Positions 12,278 to 13,617 of a stretch of DNA of 13,617 bases are shown piece by piece. The DNA lies in contig JAXDLK010000055.1 of the NCBI GenBank assembly GCA_034666665.1, positions 1 to 13,617 of the forward strand. Direction: 5' to 3'. How positions within the stretch are numbered: position 1 is the stretch's first letter; each line of letters starts with the position of its first letter. Source of the DNA: JAXDLK01 sp034666665 (GTDB lineage: Bacteria > Desulfobacterota > Binatia > JACPRU01). Position numbers and translations under genes: made by a program. The notes below the pieces were generated by a model. It saw only the letters and a program-made list of their open reading frames with translations, was not told where the DNA came from and made no database searches.

Positions 12278-13186
12278 TCAGCTCCGCATGATGCGGAAGC
12301 CCGACCGCGGGAAGTGCACGACCACCTCGCCGACCGCCGGGTCGTTGCGACGGACGGCGAGCTCCTGCGCATCCGCGCGCTCGAGCGTCCCCTCGACCGT
12401 CTCGGGGCCGTAGTCGTCGGCGACGATCGCGACTCGCTCGCCCGGCCGAAGGCCGTTCGGATCGTCGCTCGCCGCCTCTCCGGCGGCGGGCGCGGACCGC
12501 GCCGCCAGCGCGAGCGCCTCGTCCGCGTCCATCGGGCTCCAGTCGCCGGCGCCGAAGGCCTCGATGCGTGCGAACCAGTCGCGCAGTGCCGGCCTCGCGC
12601 CGATCCACGCGAACAGCTGCTCGTGGTTCCTGAGGAACCAGAGGCAGTGGAAGCACGCCGCGTCGGCGACGCCGAACGCGTCCCCGAGGAGGAATCGCCG
12701 CCCGCGAAGCTGCCGGTCGATCCAGTCGATGGCGACCGCGAGCTGGCTCGTGGCGTCCGGTACCGCACGCGTCAGGTTCTCCTCCGTCAGGCCCGGAGAC
12801 ATCGCGCGGCGGTCGGCGATGAACTCCGGCGGCAGCACGGGCAGCATCTTGACGATCACCGGCGGCACCACCGCGAAGAAGAGCCGGTGGTCCGCCCACT
12901 GGGCGACGATCTCCGAGACCCCGAAGTTGCCGCCCGGATAGCACGTCGGCTCCGGGCGGAGCTCCTCGAGACGCTGCGCGATCCGTACCGTGTCACAGTA
13001 GACGTCGGCGCCGATCTGCAGCACCGGGATCCGGCGGTAGCCGCCGGTGAGCGGCGTGAGCTTCGGCTTCGGCGCGACGATCGGCTGGTCCACACCGCGC
13101 CAGGGAATCTTCTTGTAGGCGAGGATCCTGCGGATCTTCTCGGAGAACGGCGACAACGCGTAGTGGTGCAGGATGACGTCGCTCAC
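12278..13186 (-). CDS. Glutathione S-transferase-family protein with extra C-terminal domain
   Basis: The 302-residue protein begins with a thioredoxin-fold GST N-terminal domain (about 1-80: ILHHYALSPFSEKIRRILAYK, RIPVLQIGADVYCDTVRIAQRLE), which has the SPFSEK active-site turn and the cis-proline IPVL motif. The helical GST C-terminal domain follows (about 95-225: FLLGDAFGVADAACFHCLWFL, RIEAFG). After a flexible Ala-rich linker there is a further 60-residue segment (about 243-302: LRPGERVAIVADDYGPETVEG, then a strand-rich tail) that ordinary GSTs of about 210-230 residues lack. The start is GTG 13186, preceded by GGAGGAGAGGG. Glutathione-dependent conjugation or isomerisation is the family role; the substrate is unknown. 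It converges on the thiolase gene, with nine bases between stop codons. Confidence 0.88.
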   Translation of the reverse strand: MSDVILHHYALSPFSEKIRRILAYKKIPWRGVDQPIVAPKPKLTPLTGGYRRIPVLQIGADVYCDTVRIAQRLEELRPEPTCYPGGNFGVSEIVAQWADHRLFFAVVPPVIVKMLPVLPPEFIADRRAMSPGLTEENLTRAVPDATSQLAVAIDWIDRQLRGRRFLLGDAFGVADAACFHCLWFLRNHEQLFAWIGARPALRDWFARIEAFGAGDWSPMDADEALALAARSAPAAGEAASDDPNGLRPGERVAIVADDYGPETVEGTLERADAQELAVRRNDPAVGEVVVHFPRSGFRIMRS

Positions 13187-13216
13187 GTGCCCTCTCCTCC
13201 GCGGCGGCCGGCGAAC

Positions 13217-13245
13217 TTGGCAGCCGCGGCCGCATCTTCTATTAG
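13217..13245 (+). promoter_or_regulatory. Promoter of the right-edge lipoprotein-like gene
   Basis: TTGGCA (13217-13222, five of six) and TATTAG (13240-13245, four of six) are separated by exactly 17 bases. The predicted start at about 13252 leaves only some six bases before ATG 13258, so the transcript would be nearly leaderless. Confidence 0.5.
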
Positions 13246-13257
13246 AGCGGCGGACGA

Positions 13258-13617
13258 ATGCGAAACCATCCGGAGACCGAACGCGCGTCGCGGACGTGGC
13301 GGCGCTGCAGCGCCGGCGCTTTCGCGCTGGCGCTCGCGACGGCGCCGCTCGGCTGCGCGCCCGAGCTGATCACTCCCGGCGAGTCGACCCGCGTCGAAGG
13401 CGTCGTACGGTCCAAGACCGCGGGGCCGATCACCATCTCGGTCTACGATCGCTGCTCCTCGCGGATGTACTTCTTCTCGAGCTGCCCCGGAAAGTTCCTC
13501 GGCGAGACGCGAATCGGCAAGCCGGGCCCCTTCCTCGTCGAGGTGGATCCGAACGATTCGGCGGTGACGATCTACGCCTTCCGCGGCGCCATCGGCGCGA
13601 TCGAGGAATGCGCGACG
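13258..13617 (+). CDS. Probable exported lipoprotein, N-terminal part (runs off right edge)
   Basis: A frame opening at ATG 13258 stays open for 120 codons to the window edge. It starts MRNHPETERASRTWRR, then a hydrophobic stretch (AGAFALALATAP) ending in LGC at Cys33, which resembles a lipobox, though Pro at -3 is atypical. The mature part begins APELITPGESTRVEGVV and contains strand-like segments (GPITISVYDRC, GPFLVEVDPND, AVTIYAF) with several cysteines. The alternating hydrophobic pattern suggests a small beta-sandwich attached to the envelope. I do not recognise the family. It is divergent from the GST gene and has its own promoter candidate. The end of the gene and total length are not visible. 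Confidence 0.65.
   Translation, partial: MRNHPETERASRTWRRCSAGAFALALATAPLGCAPELITPGESTRVEGVVRSKTAGPITISVYDRCSSRMYFFSSCPGKFLGETRIGKPGPFLVEVDPNDSAVTIYAFRGAIGAIEECAT

Overview
The window is GC-rich bacterial chromosome with dense protein-coding genes, short intergenic gaps and extensive antisense shadow ORFs. A type IV pilin, a DUF4124 envelope protein, a TetR-controlled pair of acyl-CoA dehydrogenases and a thiolase/DUF35 module point to a Gram-negative, proteobacterium-like organism with varied acyl-CoA metabolism (delta-proteobacterial or Binatota-like). That placement is inference from gene content. No rRNA, tRNA, CRISPR array, transposase, phage gene or origin was seen.

Layout. The left edge cuts a minus-strand Rieske-ferredoxin-like gene (N-terminus only). 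Divergent from it are a type IV pilin (284-688) and a one-helix membrane protein with a pilin-like C-terminus (750-1190). Next come a TrmJ-like tRNA methyltransferase (minus), a two-module VOC/glyoxalase protein (plus), a DUF4124 periplasmic protein (minus, overlapping the VOC gene tail to tail) and an exported protein of unknown function (3703-4536).

The metabolic core starts at 4598. A TetR repressor is followed within 3 and 13 nt by two acyl-CoA dehydrogenases, and a near-perfect 18-bp palindrome ends one base before the repressor's start codon, so this looks like an autoregulated operon. A long hairpin with 27-nt arms (7626-7709) begins right at the end of the second dehydrogenase. It is followed by an isochorismatase-family cysteine hydrolase and a small double-CxxC protein. 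An enoyl-CoA hydratase (minus) is divergent from a HMG-CoA-synthase-like/DUF35 fusion, which overlaps a thiolase by ATGA. Together these supply the dehydrogenation, hydration and C-C cleavage (or condensation) steps of a beta-oxidation-like route. No 3-hydroxyacyl-CoA dehydrogenase or CoA ligase is in view, and the substrate cannot be read from the sequence.

The right end holds a GST-family protein with an extra C-terminal domain (minus) and the beginning of a probable lipoprotein (plus) that runs off the edge. The most notable points are the long hairpin, the TetR operator-promoter, the HMGCS-like/DUF35-thiolase pair lacking the usual synthase cysteine, the unequal acyl-CoA dehydrogenase pair, the VOC duplication that differs only synonymously over 18 codons, and core promoters placed almost on start codons.
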